Source: Brachypodium distachyon (Eukaryota; Streptophyta; Magnoliopsida; Poales; Poaceae). From it: a stretch of DNA of 64,000 nt. The DNA is taken from assembly GCF_000005505.3 (NCBI RefSeq), contig NC_016131.3, positions 25,225,001-25,289,000 of the forward strand, given 5' to 3'. Under the pieces are notes generated by a model. The model was not told the origin of the DNA. It did no database searches and saw only the letters and a program-made list of their open reading frames with translations. Of this stretch, positions 11,671-22,439 are shown piece after piece. Within the stretch, counting starts at the first letter, position 1. The number at the start of each line of letters is the position of its first letter. Position numbers and translations under genes: made by a program.

Positions 11671-13335
11671 GTGGATTTCGAATAAACTTGGTGCGTTTGC
11701 GACGAGGGTAACTCGACTCGAAGAAGGTCCTCCTCCCGCGAACGGTGCCGCCGGCGATCCTCGTGGCCGCGCCGTCGTCGGGGAGCTCGCCGTCTGACCT
11801 TGTCGTGGGTAGCAGCAGGCAAGGGAACTAAAATTCTTCTGAAGGCACCGGCCCAGACACACTCCGCTGTACAGCCCACGGGCTATCAATTTTCGTCGTG
11901 ACGGCCCAACAGCAACCTCTATTCATGTGGAATTTCATCTTTGATCGATGGTACAGTACTTCTCCCCTAAAAAAAAAACCTTGGAGGGACCTGGGTAATC
12001 CTTGTGTCCCCTAGGTCCTTGTTAGTCGACGAGGTTGCTGGTGCACCCCGTGCTCTCTCTAGTCAAAAGCCCTCTATTTTGGGTATTGTCGAGGTAGCCC
12101 CTTGTCAGTCGAGCGACGACCGGCCAGCAGCATGGCGGGCAAGGTGCAGGTACGTGCGGCCACGGGCAGCAAGGCGGTCATGGTTGCGACGTGGGGCTGC
12201 AGGTGGCGATGCCGCCGGGGGATGGTCGCGGGGCGGAGGAGGGAGAAGGACGTGACGGCGTCGAGGAGGGTGGCGGCCGGAGCGGCGGCGGAAACGAAGG
12301 CAGGGGACGGGCACGCGCGGCGGGGGTGAAGGCAGGGAGGGGCGCCAGGGCGGCGATGGCAATGGGGCAGAGGCAGGGAAGGGCGCGGCAGCGGGGCACG
12401 TCGGTGGCGAGGCAGACCAAGTCCTGCGGCTAGAGAGAGAGGAGAAGATGCGTGGAGATGGAGAAAAGAGGAATATGGGCCTCGCAGGGAGCCCCCAGGA
12501 ATGAGGGCCAGAGGGGTGTTTCTATGGGCCTTTCTACTCTAGAGGCCCAAGTAAGAACCCTATTGAAGACAGTCTTCCTACATCCAAGTATATACACGAC
12601 TAGGGACCAGGGACCATTAGAAAGTCTTAGAAACAAATATGTGATGCATATCAATGATGATGTTCAAGAGCAATATAAATAACTCATGAATACATAGAGA
12701 AATATCGTCAGTACATGAATCACCACATGATTTCCACCAGGGCATGCATATCTCCAACACGTACAGACATAAACCCGTACGTGTTGCACCCTATAGGAAA
12801 CTTATGAGGTCATCCATTTCAAATTGCTCCTACTCAAGCATGCTTAACACCAAGAGATTCTTTGGAGACTAAGATGCATCTTGTTATCTATTACTATATA
12901 TTAAATTACAAACGGTGGTGATGGCGCACGTCCGTAGGTTTTTCATCAAAATTACAATCCATGCCACACCACCCGCCCGAAAAACTTGCTCGACTCAACC
13001 TCCGTTGTCAACCCGCCTCCCATGGCCCTATCTCGCAACATGTCCCACGTCTCCACCCCGTCCGATCCAACATGCCGGCGCCATAACCTCCCATCCGCGG
13101 TTCCCTCCATCCGGATCCAAACACCTCTGCCCGCAACCATGGGCTTCCGTGTGGACGTCGTCCCCTTCAACCCCAACTAACGGGACTCTCCCGAGATCCC
13201 GCCCGCGCCACCATCCTTGGGCGGGGCTGTCGCTACGGCCTTGTTCTACTCCAACAACTGGCCCCATCGTCAACTGGTTCCCTTTTGCGTTTAGCCTTCT
13301 GGATGAGTGGATCGTCTGGCGGCGCCTCAATGTAT
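11671..13335. other. Intergenic; GC-rich stretch 12.0-12.45 kb, no gene recognised
   Basis: The GC-rich, purine-biased interval at about 12100-12440 opens frames on both strands of low-complexity Gly/Arg or Pro/Arg composition. This is typical of captured gene fragments or CpG-rich leaders rather than a real protein. The 12900-13330 stretch also opens frames but shows no domain. I do not call genes here. Confidence 0.4.
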
Positions 13336-13564
13336 TCCCTCCGTTTCATAATTCTTGTCAAAATATTGTTGAAAATTTAGGTAATTTTGATGAATATTTA
13401 ATCCAGAAAAAACAGGGCTAAAAACATGTAGCATATTATGTCATGCAAACTAGACGAACTAAACAGCAACGCAAAGCGATAAAACTCGTCTAATCCAACA
13501 AATATTACATGTATCTAAACGTTTTTTAAGTATAGCTAGATACATTCATTTTTAAACGGAGCAA
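13336..13564. mobile_element. Degenerate Stowaway MITE with a nested insertion
   Basis: The left end TCCCTCCGTTTCATAATTCT and the right part ATTACATGTATCTA, GATACATTCATTTTTAAACG then GAGC match the halves of a common Stowaway subtype. About 140 bp of unrelated sequence (roughly 13363-13500) separates them, bounded by AATATTGTTG and CAACAAATATT. This looks like a nested insertion with an AATATT duplication. The right terminus has decayed. Confidence 0.55.
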
Positions 13565-14409
13565 GCAAGACAACTTGCGAGCAGCGTCGGGTCACTGCCG
13601 GATGCCGTGTGAACCACGAGGCAGCATGCATGCATTGCAGGGCAACAAGAAGCGGATGACGACATGTCCCCGACTCGTCCTTCAGGCCGTGCGCCAGGAC
13701 GTCTAGGTATCTTCGGATACACTACTACACCATTGAGTAATATCGGTCAGGATATCATGCTAATAGCTGAAACTATAAACTATTGCCATGTCTTTGTAAC
13801 TGTTAGCGCTACAAGACCTTCGTCATTATGCAACCCAGATCTGATTAGCATTAGACATGTCATGGCATCATATGGTACGTGCTTGGAGAATAAGCAATTG
13901 AGCCACCACTCATCATCTTTACTACAGTATTTCCAATGACATATGCACATGGTAGATTAGGGATTTAGATTTAGGTGCTAAAAGATTGAATTGTAGAAGA
14001 TGACACAAAAATGAATTACTTGTGGGTTGCTATACAATTTTCAGAAAGAAAGATATTGTTATCTTTTGAGAGACCCACTGTTCCAGAAAACCACACCAGT
14101 AGAGATTCAAAAATGGGATTAGTGGCGGTGATCATGTCCGCCACCAATCATGCGCCATTGGTGTTCTTACCACCGGTGGCGGGTAAAAGTAGAGTATAGA
14201 GACAAATCTTATGAAACACCTTTTTTAGAGGGATATTTGGTGGTGTCAAAGAAGACCAAAGATAAAAAAAATGATTCATATTTTCGAGTCGTAGCATTTT
14301 ATATTGTTGCTCCGTTATCCTTTAAACCTAGCTTGGGCTGGGATGTCACACGACCACAACATTATATAATACGTACTAGTATAGCATTTCTTCCCCGTAC
14401 CTATATACA
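13565..14409. other. Intergenic, no gene seen
   Basis: No recognisable protein or RNA. The stretch 14118-14180 contains GTGGCGG-type sequence repeated in direct and inverted orientation (AGTGGCGGTGATCATGTCCG, ACCACCGGTGGCGG). This may be the edge of an old DNA transposon, but no termini could be defined. Confidence 0.35.
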
Positions 14410-14917
14410 TAGTTTTAAAAACCGGACAGTACCGCCGGTTGAACCAACCGAAACCGGAACCGGCGGCCTCTGCGGTCTGTTAAGACCACTGGACCCGGCG
14501 GACCGGACGGTTCAGTTGCTGTTCTGGCAGAATTGAAGAAAAACACCTAAATAAGTTGCGCCAAGCGGCAATCGAACTCACCATCTCTCCCAGCCAAAGA
14601 AGATACTCCGGCTAGCCACTACCAAGTCCTGCTTGCTATTGTGGGGAAAACACTTCTTTTATCTAATAGGCTTTGTTGGGACTGTTCTCAAACCTTTGTT
14701 TCAACTAGGCTGTGCGTTGTTGGGCTGGGCCAGATGTGACAGATTGGAGATACCAATTCCAATATCGTTGAGTTTTTTTTTTCAGTTTTTATTTAAAATA
14801 TATTATTTTATATCTTAAAAAACCACACCGGTTCAACTGGGTGAACCGGCGGTTCGACCGAAAAAACCTGAACCGAGAGCCTCGCCAGTTCAATCACCGG
14901 TCCGGTTTTCAAAACTA
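14410..14917. mobile_element. Non-autonomous DNA element with inverted termini, 508 bp
   Basis: The left end TAGTTTTAAAAACCGGAC and right end GTCCGGTTTTCAAAACTA form a terminal inverted repeat of about 17 bp with one mismatch. The subterminal DNA is rich in ACCGG/CCGGT. No transposase is seen. A convincing target-site duplication was not found, so superfamily is open (MULE- or hAT-like are possible). It sits 3 bp beyond the terpene synthase pseudogene's last codon. Confidence 0.6.
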
Positions 14918-15345
14918 GGCCTATATATAGACCGAATCCACATATATGGAATCCAGTATCCCTTTGAGCGAGTGTGCGAGAATGTAGGCGTCAACGTGGT
15001 CCGTGTAACATGAAGTATGTTATGCGAGTTGCGTCCACCACCGCCTCCAAAAGAGGTGCCACCGCTGGCGTGAGGCTGCGGCACCGCTCCTCGGAGATGT
15101 CCATCCACGACTCCTCGACGAGCTCCCCCAGCTTCCTATAGGCGTCTTCCTTGGCTGTGTACTTGTTCTCCTCCATGCATGTTTCCACCATGGATATCAC
15201 ATGTTGCTGCTGCTGACTGGAGTAGTGCTGGTCTCGTTCTCGCTGATTCGAAATTGATTTATATATAATTTAGCAAATTTTCAAATTCTTACTGGCATAT
15301 CTATATATAGAAAGGCAACATGTCTAAAGTATGTCATTAATTGTA

Positions 15346-15427
15346 CTCCCTCCGTCCCAAATTAACTGACGTGGTTTTATATAGATTTTTATACAAATCC
15401 ACGTCAGTTAATTCAGGACGGAGGGAG
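15346..15427. mobile_element. Stowaway-type MITE, 82 bp, in a terpene synthase intron
   Basis: Termini CTCCCTCCGT and ACGGAGGGAG are flanked by TA on both sides. The interior forms a long hairpin (AATTAACTGACGTGG with CCACGTCAGTTAATT). It lies a few bases beyond the exon D donor of the terpene synthase pseudogene, so it was probably tolerated as intronic. Confidence 0.9.
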
Positions 15428-16534
15428 TATATAATTAACCTCGTGTGAGGCTATGTCGTTGGTGACACGGCCGATGACGCAGGAAGCACTTATGATCTTG
15501 GGATATGCCATTCCCCAGTTGATGGCGTCGTTGTTGGCTCCCATGGAGACGAACGCGAAGCATGCCATGTGCATACCGCAGCTGCTAGGCAGCAACAACT
15601 GCAAGTGCTCCTCCATGGTGGTCGGCACACCGCCTTCCTCCCGCCACTCGGCCTCCTTGTATAGCATCTTGTAACATCGATTAACTGCATGCAGATATAA
15701 ATATAAACATGTAACTTCCCACGTTCCAAAATAAAAATCATATAAATTTGGTTGACAGTCGAATTTTATACTAAATCAATGTATTATGAAATATATTGTA
15801 CGATGGTTTCTAGTTATCTTGATTTGGTATTGTGGATATTGATATGTTTTGCTAGGCCAAACTTAGAAGGTTTGGCAATCAATAAAAATTATGGGCTTTA
15901 TAGTGTGGAATGATGACGGGTACTTTTTAACCAATTTAACATGTTCATGACTGATGAGTTTATTCATTACAAGTTTTTTCACGTAGTGAGCATGCTTGTT
16001 TCCTTGGAGTTTCAAGTCTTCTTCTTTTCATTTACGGTGGCGAGGACTTTGTGGTAAAAGAACTTCATGAATCCTAAGAGTTGCTCAGCGGCTTGTTCAT
16101 CCCACCTAGTGTTAGTTAACAAGAATCTTAATTAATTAGTATATATCTTAGCTACTAACAAATTCAACTATTATTTGACTGAAATTACCCGAGCAATTAA
16201 TAATACGGACCTTTCAATTGCTATGGTGAGCAACTTGCTTTCTTCTAAGGTGTTGTAGCTGTCATAGCTGTCGTCGAATACGGATACTAATATGAAGAGC
16301 TTCGTGAGCATGATTCGTCCGTATGAATGTTGTGGCTCAAATAGAACTCCGAGCATCCAGAAGTGCATCTCCACCAATCTGTCTCGTGCGAAGCTCAAAT
16401 GATCTTTGAGCTGGAGTTCTTTCCACCACCTGCAAATTAAACCCGGCCACCATGTGTTTTGTTTTGTGACTGTCTCGAGTATTCTTATTTTTTTCAAAAT
16501 TGTAGAGATTTTAGGGCGGGGACCCTAACACCCA

Positions 16535-17308
16535 CTCTCGAGGACCTTTGCACACCTACACTATTTGGGATCACCCTGTGCATTCTGTTTTTCGGTTCGG
16601 TTCGGTTCAGTTTATATGGTTTTTCGGTTAATACGGTTTGTATACTCAGTTTAATACGGTTACGTATAAAAATACGGTTTGGTTTCGGTTATAACCATTT
16701 GATTTCGGTTCGGTTTCGGTTATAACCCAATTAACCAAAGTTAACACGAATTTTTGAGCGACACATAAATTTTTATACACATGTTTCCTTCCTAAACAAA
16801 AAAATTTGAACTGTCTCAGTGTCTAGCTGGCCCAATTTGCTTCTGTGCTCTAGACTAGAGAGGCTTGTTCAGAGGCCCATATTGCACTATAGTCTAAAAA
16901 GGATGGCCCATGTTGCTCTATATATGGCCCAATTTGCTTCTGATATTGCTCTAGACTAGAGAGGCTTGTTCAGAGGCCCATATTGCACTATAGTCTAAAG
17001 AGGATGGTCCATGTTGCTCTATATATATCTGGCCCAACTGTCCAGGAAAAATGAATCGAAAATTGCAAGCTGAGGCACTCGAGAACTCATGACCAGCATG
17101 ACCAGCAAGCCAACAAGAGTTGTACAAACCACTGGGGTAATGCTTCATATCTGTTAGCTAGCACACCATATCATTTATATTGATTCGGGTTTTTTAAAAA
17201 AGCCGAATCCGAATCGATTCCGCTTTCTTGGAACCGAAACCGAAAACCGGAAAAACCGAAATTTTGGTTCGCTTTCGGGTTTTTTTTCCGGTTCGGTTTT
17301 GCACACCC
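16535..17308. repeat. TTCGGTT/AACCGAA-rich repetitive element, one end recognisable
   Basis: Both edges are dense in TTCGGTT. The right edge reads CGGTTCGGTTTTGCACACCC, the complement of a CAGGGTGTGCA terminus typical of some hAT-like plant elements. The left edge does not carry the inverted match, so the element appears truncated or rearranged. The interior includes the tandem duplication at 16829-17025. Confidence 0.45.
16829..17025. repeat. Tandem duplication, unit about 97 bp
   Basis: GGCCCAATTTGCTTCTG starts both units (16829 and 16926). Each continues through CTCTAGACTAGAGAGGCTTG, AGAGGCCCATATTGCACTAT and ATGTTGCTCTATATAT. Only a few substitutions distinguish them, so this is a young local duplication. 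Confidence 0.85.
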
Positions 17309-19694
17309 TGAATTTGGGAGACTACACTCACTAGAAGGGAACCCAAACTTTATTCACTCTCACAATATTGGTACAACACTCCTTTATTGGATACCTATAT
17401 TACTACACAATCATACTAATCTATCATGGTAGCTCACTTTTTTCTTGTTGTGGTGCTTATGGTAGTACTCATGGGGAGGGGATCACTCTTATTTATAGTT
17501 CTGCAAAAGCATGTGGTGCATTCTATTATAATTTTCTAGAATACTCTGCATGTACCCTAGTTCTAGAGAATTCTTACTTATTCATGAAACTTACACTAGC
17601 TAGGACCTTCGTTGGTAAATAGCAACATTCTTCAACTAACTTCTTAAGCTTTCTAGAATATTCCAATCTTCTCATATTCACTAGAAGGCTCCTTGTAGAT
17701 ATCTTCTCCTCCAAGAGTCCGAAGTATTCTAGAATCTTCTCAAGTATGCATAGCTAATTCTCAACACTCTCTAATTATTCAGAGTATTCCAGAATATTCT
17801 CAAGTATGCATTGCTACTTCTCAACACTCCCCCTCAATGCATACTTGACTGCCAAATCATCTCTTCAATGATGTCCTTGAATCTTTTGAGCTCTTCCATT
17901 CCGAACTTTCTTCTTTTCTTCGTCCATTGAGTTCTTCTTAACCTCATTGCATTTTTGCGGCTCAGTTTTCTTTGCCCTTCTACAAACTTGCCTCTTTTCT
18001 ATTTCTGTGTATGAAGATACGTGAGAAACAGAAGCACTGACATACCTTGGATCTGGTGGCTTTGTCCTCCATACCTCATGCTTCTTGACCTCCAGCTGTC
18101 TCTGCTAGGGCTCCTTGAGTCTAGGATGATCCATACATTTGTTCTCCATTTTTTCTTGTACCTTCACTGATGGATCATCTTTCATGACAAATGCGCTATC
18201 ACCATCTTCGTTATACTCAGACTCCTCATGTGGCCTCTCGTCCACATAATGTATAAGCCCTTGTTCCTCTGGCTTATCCTCATGATCTTTCAAGTCTCCA
18301 TCACTTACATATCCAAACATTGGAAGCTCATTCATGGGTTCGAGATTTCTCACCTCGGTGGAGAAGTCATTTTCTATTTCACATTGTTCTTATTCATACT
18401 TCTCCCAGATTCTTCTAGATCCTCCATGAAGAAGCCACCTTCAGCCTCCCATTCTTCTTCATTATTCTTCTCTTCTCCAGATTCTTCTAGATCCTCCTCA
18501 GTGGAGAAGCCAGCTTCAGCATCCCATTCCTCTTCATCCTCATTCTCTTCCTCTCTAGATTCTTCTAGAGCCACACATTGGGTTGATGGATACTCACATT
18601 CAGTTAGGTCTTCAACAAAATACACTTCGTCTTCCACCATGCTTAATCCTTCTTGAGCATCCCACTCTTCCTCCTCTACGACCACATCCGTCATAGTTAC
18701 CACTTCTTTCCCCGATTGCTTTTTTGGACTCCGACAGTCCCTAGCAAGATGACCACTCTTGCCACAATTAAAGCACCCATCGTTCTTTCTCTTTTCATAT
18801 ATCAGCTCCCGCTGATCTTTTTTTCTTCTTTGAGCTCCCCCTGAATAACCGCTCTCCCTTGGGCACCACCTCGCTCGCATCTCTTGTCCACTTTTCCTTC
18901 ACCGATTCTCGGTCCTTCAGTGGACTCTTCTTCCTATACGTGAAGGGCATCTTCTCTTCATCTCTTTCTTTAAAGGTGATATTGCACATCTGCTTGGCTA
19001 ACTCTTTTTGATTAGCCAATAAATTCTCCAGCTCTGCTACTGAAGGTTGAGTAGGCCATCCCATCATCGCAGCCATAAACCATTTGTATTCGGGTCTAAG
19101 ACCATGAATGATGATTCTCCTCATCCGAGCCTTCACTCACCTTCTCATCCGGGGCAACTTGTGATATCTCACGACAAATATTTTTCACCTTCGTAAAGTA
19201 CTCAGTAATAGTTAAAGTGCCTTGTGAGAAACCTACGAGCTCATTTTCTAGGAGCTGAAGTCGTGCCTCGTTCTTCCTTGAGAACAGCTTCGCCAATATG
19301 TCTCAATCCGTCTTCGGTGTCTTTGCATCTCTGATGTTCTCCACTAGGTCCTCCTCAATCGTCGTCTTCAGCACGAACATAGCCTTGCCTGCCTTGATGT
19401 GCCACTTCCGCAAAGCTTCTGCATTCTCTAGAGGAGTTGTTTCGGTGCCCGCAATGACCTCCCATACTAGGACCTTCCTTGGTAAATAGCAACCTTTTTC
19501 AACTAACCTCTCAAGTCTTCTAGAATATTCCAATCTTCTCAATATTCAGTAGAAGGCTCCTTGTAAATATCTTCTCCTCCAAGAATCCAAAGTATTCTAA
19601 AATCTTCTGAAATATGCATATCTAATTCTCAACACTCTCTAATTATTCAGAATATTCCAGAATATTCTTAAGTATGCATTGTTACTTCTCAACA
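17309..19694 (-). mobile_element. Degraded Ty1/Copia LTR retrotransposon (gag only)
   Basis: On the minus strand the element begins TGTTGAGAAG at 19694 and ends with a full LTR of about 518 bp (17826-17309, TGTTGAGA...AAATTCA). A polypurine tract GAGGGGGAG lies immediately before the 3' LTR. The 5' LTR is truncated (19694-19466) and runs straight into gag, so R-U5, the primer-binding site and the leader are lost. Gag pieces include ALRKWHIKAGKAMF, LFSRKNEARLQLL and a CCHC knuckle CFNCGKSGHLARDC (about 18770), followed by repeated acidic blocks around EEEWDAE. Frames shift several times and a stop occurs near 19301. All of pol is missing. No matching target-site duplication was found. It sits within the terpene synthase intron. 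Confidence 0.82.
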
Positions 19695-20117
19695 AGAATA
19701 ATTATAATTTTTTATTTTTCACAGGTTTTACAACAATTTAGGAGCAAACATTTCCAAAAGTATTAATTTGTATTTCTCTAAAAAAAATTATTCTTTGCGG
19801 ATTGTGTTTTCGTGCTGATATTGAATACCATGCCAGGTCGTGCAAAATCGTCTTGCCATGCAGTTTCCTTAGATTAGATCAGGCACTTACATTGTAAGAG
19901 CCCTCAGCTCCTCGCAGTAGAGACTCTGTAGGATACTGAAATCCAGCTTTGCAAGCTCCAAGATGGCCTCGTTCCTCGTGTTCATGTCCTGGTAAACCGA
20001 TATGTAGCGCCTTGCTTCGACTCTCTTGGGCCTCCAGAAGAGAGGCGTTTCCATCATGTGTCGCACTTGATCGAGCAATATCGACGGTGACGACTGTTCT
20101 TCCAAGGCGCGCCGAAG

Positions 20118-20159
20118 ATGCTGATCCTATATAAAGCCAGCCAGCTATAGGATCAGCAT
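20118..20159. repeat. Perfect inverted repeat at the 5' edge of the terpene synthase relic
   Basis: ATGCTGATCCTAT (20118-20130) and ATAGGATCAGCAT (20147-20159) are perfect 13-bp inverted copies separated by 16 bp. The first arm overlaps the acceptor and first codons of terpene synthase exon A, so the second arm looks like a copied end left at the truncation point. Confidence 0.85.
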
Positions 20160-20351
20160 TTTTGGGACATCTTTTTTCATATAGGAGGTGTCCGAAGCGA
20201 TCCTCGTCTCTAAAGTTTCGTCGATAGGTGCGTCAAGAATTAGATCAGGAGGTTTGGGTTCTCATTGGGTTGTGTATTTTGTTCATGAATTTTCATATGG
20301 ACAGATTTAGACAAATCGAAAGGATTTGAGTGTTCCCTAGCTCGGATACGC

Positions 20352-20528
20352 CCTGACCAAGTCTTGGAAAGCTTACACGACATGGACCAGTGACTTGGCA
20401 AAGTCGATGATGTCGCTCCTCAATGTTTGTTATATTGTGCAGACAACGAAGGAAGCAAACAAAGGAGAGCCACCCAGAATTCATCCCCGTATGCCTGGAC
20501 CAAAGATATTCGTTGAGGCTTAAGCAAA
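20352..20528. repeat. Left half of the duplicated block (copy of 11138-11312)
   Basis: The sequence runs parallel to 11138-11312 with few differences, then stops abruptly at CTTAAGCAAA. The next part of the block appears only at 25885. See the block at 11138-11670. Confidence 0.8.
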
Positions 20529-20859
20529 ATGGGGCGACCGTGCCCACGATAATCTAGCGTGCGGCGTCCCAATCCTCGCTCGCGCTATTTCTGCACGACT
20601 CACGATTCCCCGCTAGCGTTGAGAGCAGCCCAGCAGCGTCTGTTGGCCCAGCAGCCGATCAAATCCAGCAACAGCCCAGCGTTAGCAGGTGGTTTTCTCC
20701 TCGTACACGTTAGTTTTCTCGGGATATTTTTTAACAAAATACACGTGAAACGAGCTGCTATATTACCCCTTAAATATACCCAAAAAAAATCTACATTTGT
20801 AGCCCGTGTATTTTTGCTGGAGAACACATAGCTAGTTTCTCACACATCTCATTATTACC
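20529..20859. repeat. Dispersed GC-rich repeat related to 53512-53686
   Basis: GGGGCGACCGTGCCCACG and TAGCGTGCGGCG followed by repeated GGCCCAGCAGC motifs parallel GGGACGACCGTGTCCACG and TAGCGTGCGGCG with GGCCCAGC repeats at 53.52-53.69 kb. The latter copy has clean target duplications, so this family is mobile or was mobilised. It marks the left edge of the 5.36 kb interval that splits the duplicated block. Confidence 0.55.
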
Positions 20860-21420
20860 ATTCACTCACCAATTTGCTTGTACCCATTTACCAGGTTATC
20901 AACAAGCAGTCACCGATTTATTCGTGCACACTTAACAAATTTAATAACAGACGTTCACCGGTTTAATTGTGCAATTAGCAATTTTATTCATACGTACTAA
21001 CCAGATTATTAATCCACACTTACCCGTTTAACTACGCATATTTACCAGTTAACCAGATTATCTACGCCTACTTATCAGATTATTTGTACGTACTTACCAG
21101 GTACCTAGCCCAAATTATGATGACGGTAAAAAAAAGTAGTCTTATGATTATCAGGTTATTTGTGTCTATTTATCTGATTATTTGTGCGTATTTATCAGTT
21201 TATCCACGCCTACTTACCAACGTCTATAAAAAAAATACAAGTCTCATGTTTATCAGATTATTTATGTCTAGTTACCAGATTGTTTGAGCGTGCTTACCGA
21301 GTTATCTGCGACTACTTAATTGTACCTATAAAAAGTACAAGTCTCATGATTAACAGGTTATTTGTATATATTTATCAAATTATCTGTGTCTACTTATCAG
21401 GTTATTTACACTTACGAGGA
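20860..21420. repeat. AT-rich degenerate satellite, about 25-bp units in about 101-bp higher-order repeats
   Basis: Variants of CTTACCAGATTATTTGTGCG recur about every 25 bp. From about 21127 a higher-order unit of roughly 101 bp is visible, each beginning with an A-run then GTCTCATG-like sequence (about 21127, 21228, 21330). Divergence between units is high. No coding potential beyond repeat translation. Confidence 0.72.
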
Positions 21421-22439
21421 TAATTATGGCGGACATTGTTGAATCAAGGTGAGCTTACTAATTCTCTCTCAGCTACGTGTAATCTGGTCCACCTGAATTA
21501 AGAGTAGGAGAAATATAAGCCGTAACTCGTCCGCTGCAACCCCATCGATCTTCCCCGACGCCACCGACGAGCCAGTGATGCTGCTCAAGCACATGGACGC
21601 GGGCAGTGCATGTACAGCTGCGCTCTTTGTTTGGCGAGAAAAATAACGAAACTCTCTAAGTTAGAGAGTGTATTTTCTCAAACACGTCAGGGGAAATAAA
21701 AAGGTGCGGACGCGCCCGTGTACTAATGTACACAAATAAACAAAGATAAAGTAGGAAAACATGTATTTTATTAATCTCGTATCGAGAAACGAAATTACAA
21801 GTTCCCTATAAATAATGCGCTCCGTGTGGCCTGCTAGCACGGCCAATATGGCATGGGCGATTGTGGTCGCGTGGTTCATGGGGCGTCGGAAAACTCCCGC
21901 TTAATTACGTCCGTAGGTCAAGCCTGCAGACCACCTCCGATTAAACTGCTGCAGTGGTGTCGTCTTCAAGTCTTGTCTTCTCCCTATGCTTGGTGTGGAA
22001 GATGGTGGTGATGAAGAGGAAGAGAGGGGTGGTACGACCCCACTCCGTCAAAGCTAAGCCACGACTGTTCGACCATGTAGGTGCCGAACAATGTGCTCCG
22101 CCGTCTTGTCGTTGTATGATGAAGTGTCCAGCTGACACGAGCCTTGTCAGCTAGACAGGTTGATGAAGTGGCCTTCGCCTCATCGGTACCCAGCCTGAAA
22201 AAATTTTGCCTCGTTGGACCGGACAGAATGCCTTGCCTTTGCCTCGTCAGTGCCCAGCAAGAGCATGTGATGTTGGTGATGTACTTCATCGGTACACGGA
22301 CATGTTGGTGGAGTGGCATCGCCTCGCTGGTGTTGGGGAAGATGGTTAGATGCCGGAATGCCATCGGCAATGTGGATGAGGGAGCAGACTTGATGTTGAA
22401 GATGACGATGTAGGTGCTGTTGGAGGTGTAAGAGACCTC
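21421..22439. other. Intergenic left of the 97-bp array, no gene recognised
   Basis: Minus-strand open frames run rightwards into the tandem array, but nothing resembles a known domain. Inverted CTCTCTAAG / TTAGAGAG occurs at 21652-21668. Confidence 0.35.

Larger units (their letters stand above)
14921..20126 (-). pseudogene. Terpene synthase pseudogene (class I, sesquiterpene-synthase-like)
   Basis: Five C-terminal-type exons can be joined. A, 20126-19891, includes EARRYISVYQD and LAKLDFSILQ. B, 16429-16211, starts WWKELQL and carries the metal-binding DDSYD motif. C, from about 16110, starts RWDEQAAEQLLGFMKFFY. D, to 15440, carries SCVIGRVTNDIASHE, the NSE/DTE site. E, from about 15240, includes VETCMEENKYT and EESWMDI, and ends at 14921. 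Such enzymes cyclise farnesyl or geranyl diphosphate. The copy is dead: N-terminal exons (RRx8W region) are missing upstream of exon A, exon C shifts frame after VNEKKK into DLKLQGNKHAHYVKKL, and exon E carries an extra T after FM so that YTDHVDAYILAHSLKG continues in another frame. The A-B intron is swollen to 3.5 kb by a Copia fragment, and the D-E intron holds a Stowaway MITE. Confidence 0.88.

Noticed and set aside
12105..12433. Overlapping frames on both strands in GC-rich DNA
   Set aside because: Low-complexity Pro/Arg/Gly composition in several frames at once, no motif, no conserved start; typical of GC-rich sequence.
13720..14110. CACTA transposon ends (CACTACTACACC, CACTGTTCCAGAAAA)
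   Set aside because: No matching inverted terminus, no 3-bp target duplication and no subterminal repeats could be found.
14550..14640. tRNA-like sequence (GCGCCAAGCGGCAATCGAACTC)
   Set aside because: Resembles a tRNA 3' half in part, but no cloverleaf or paired acceptor stem could be built; it lies inside the inverted-terminus element.
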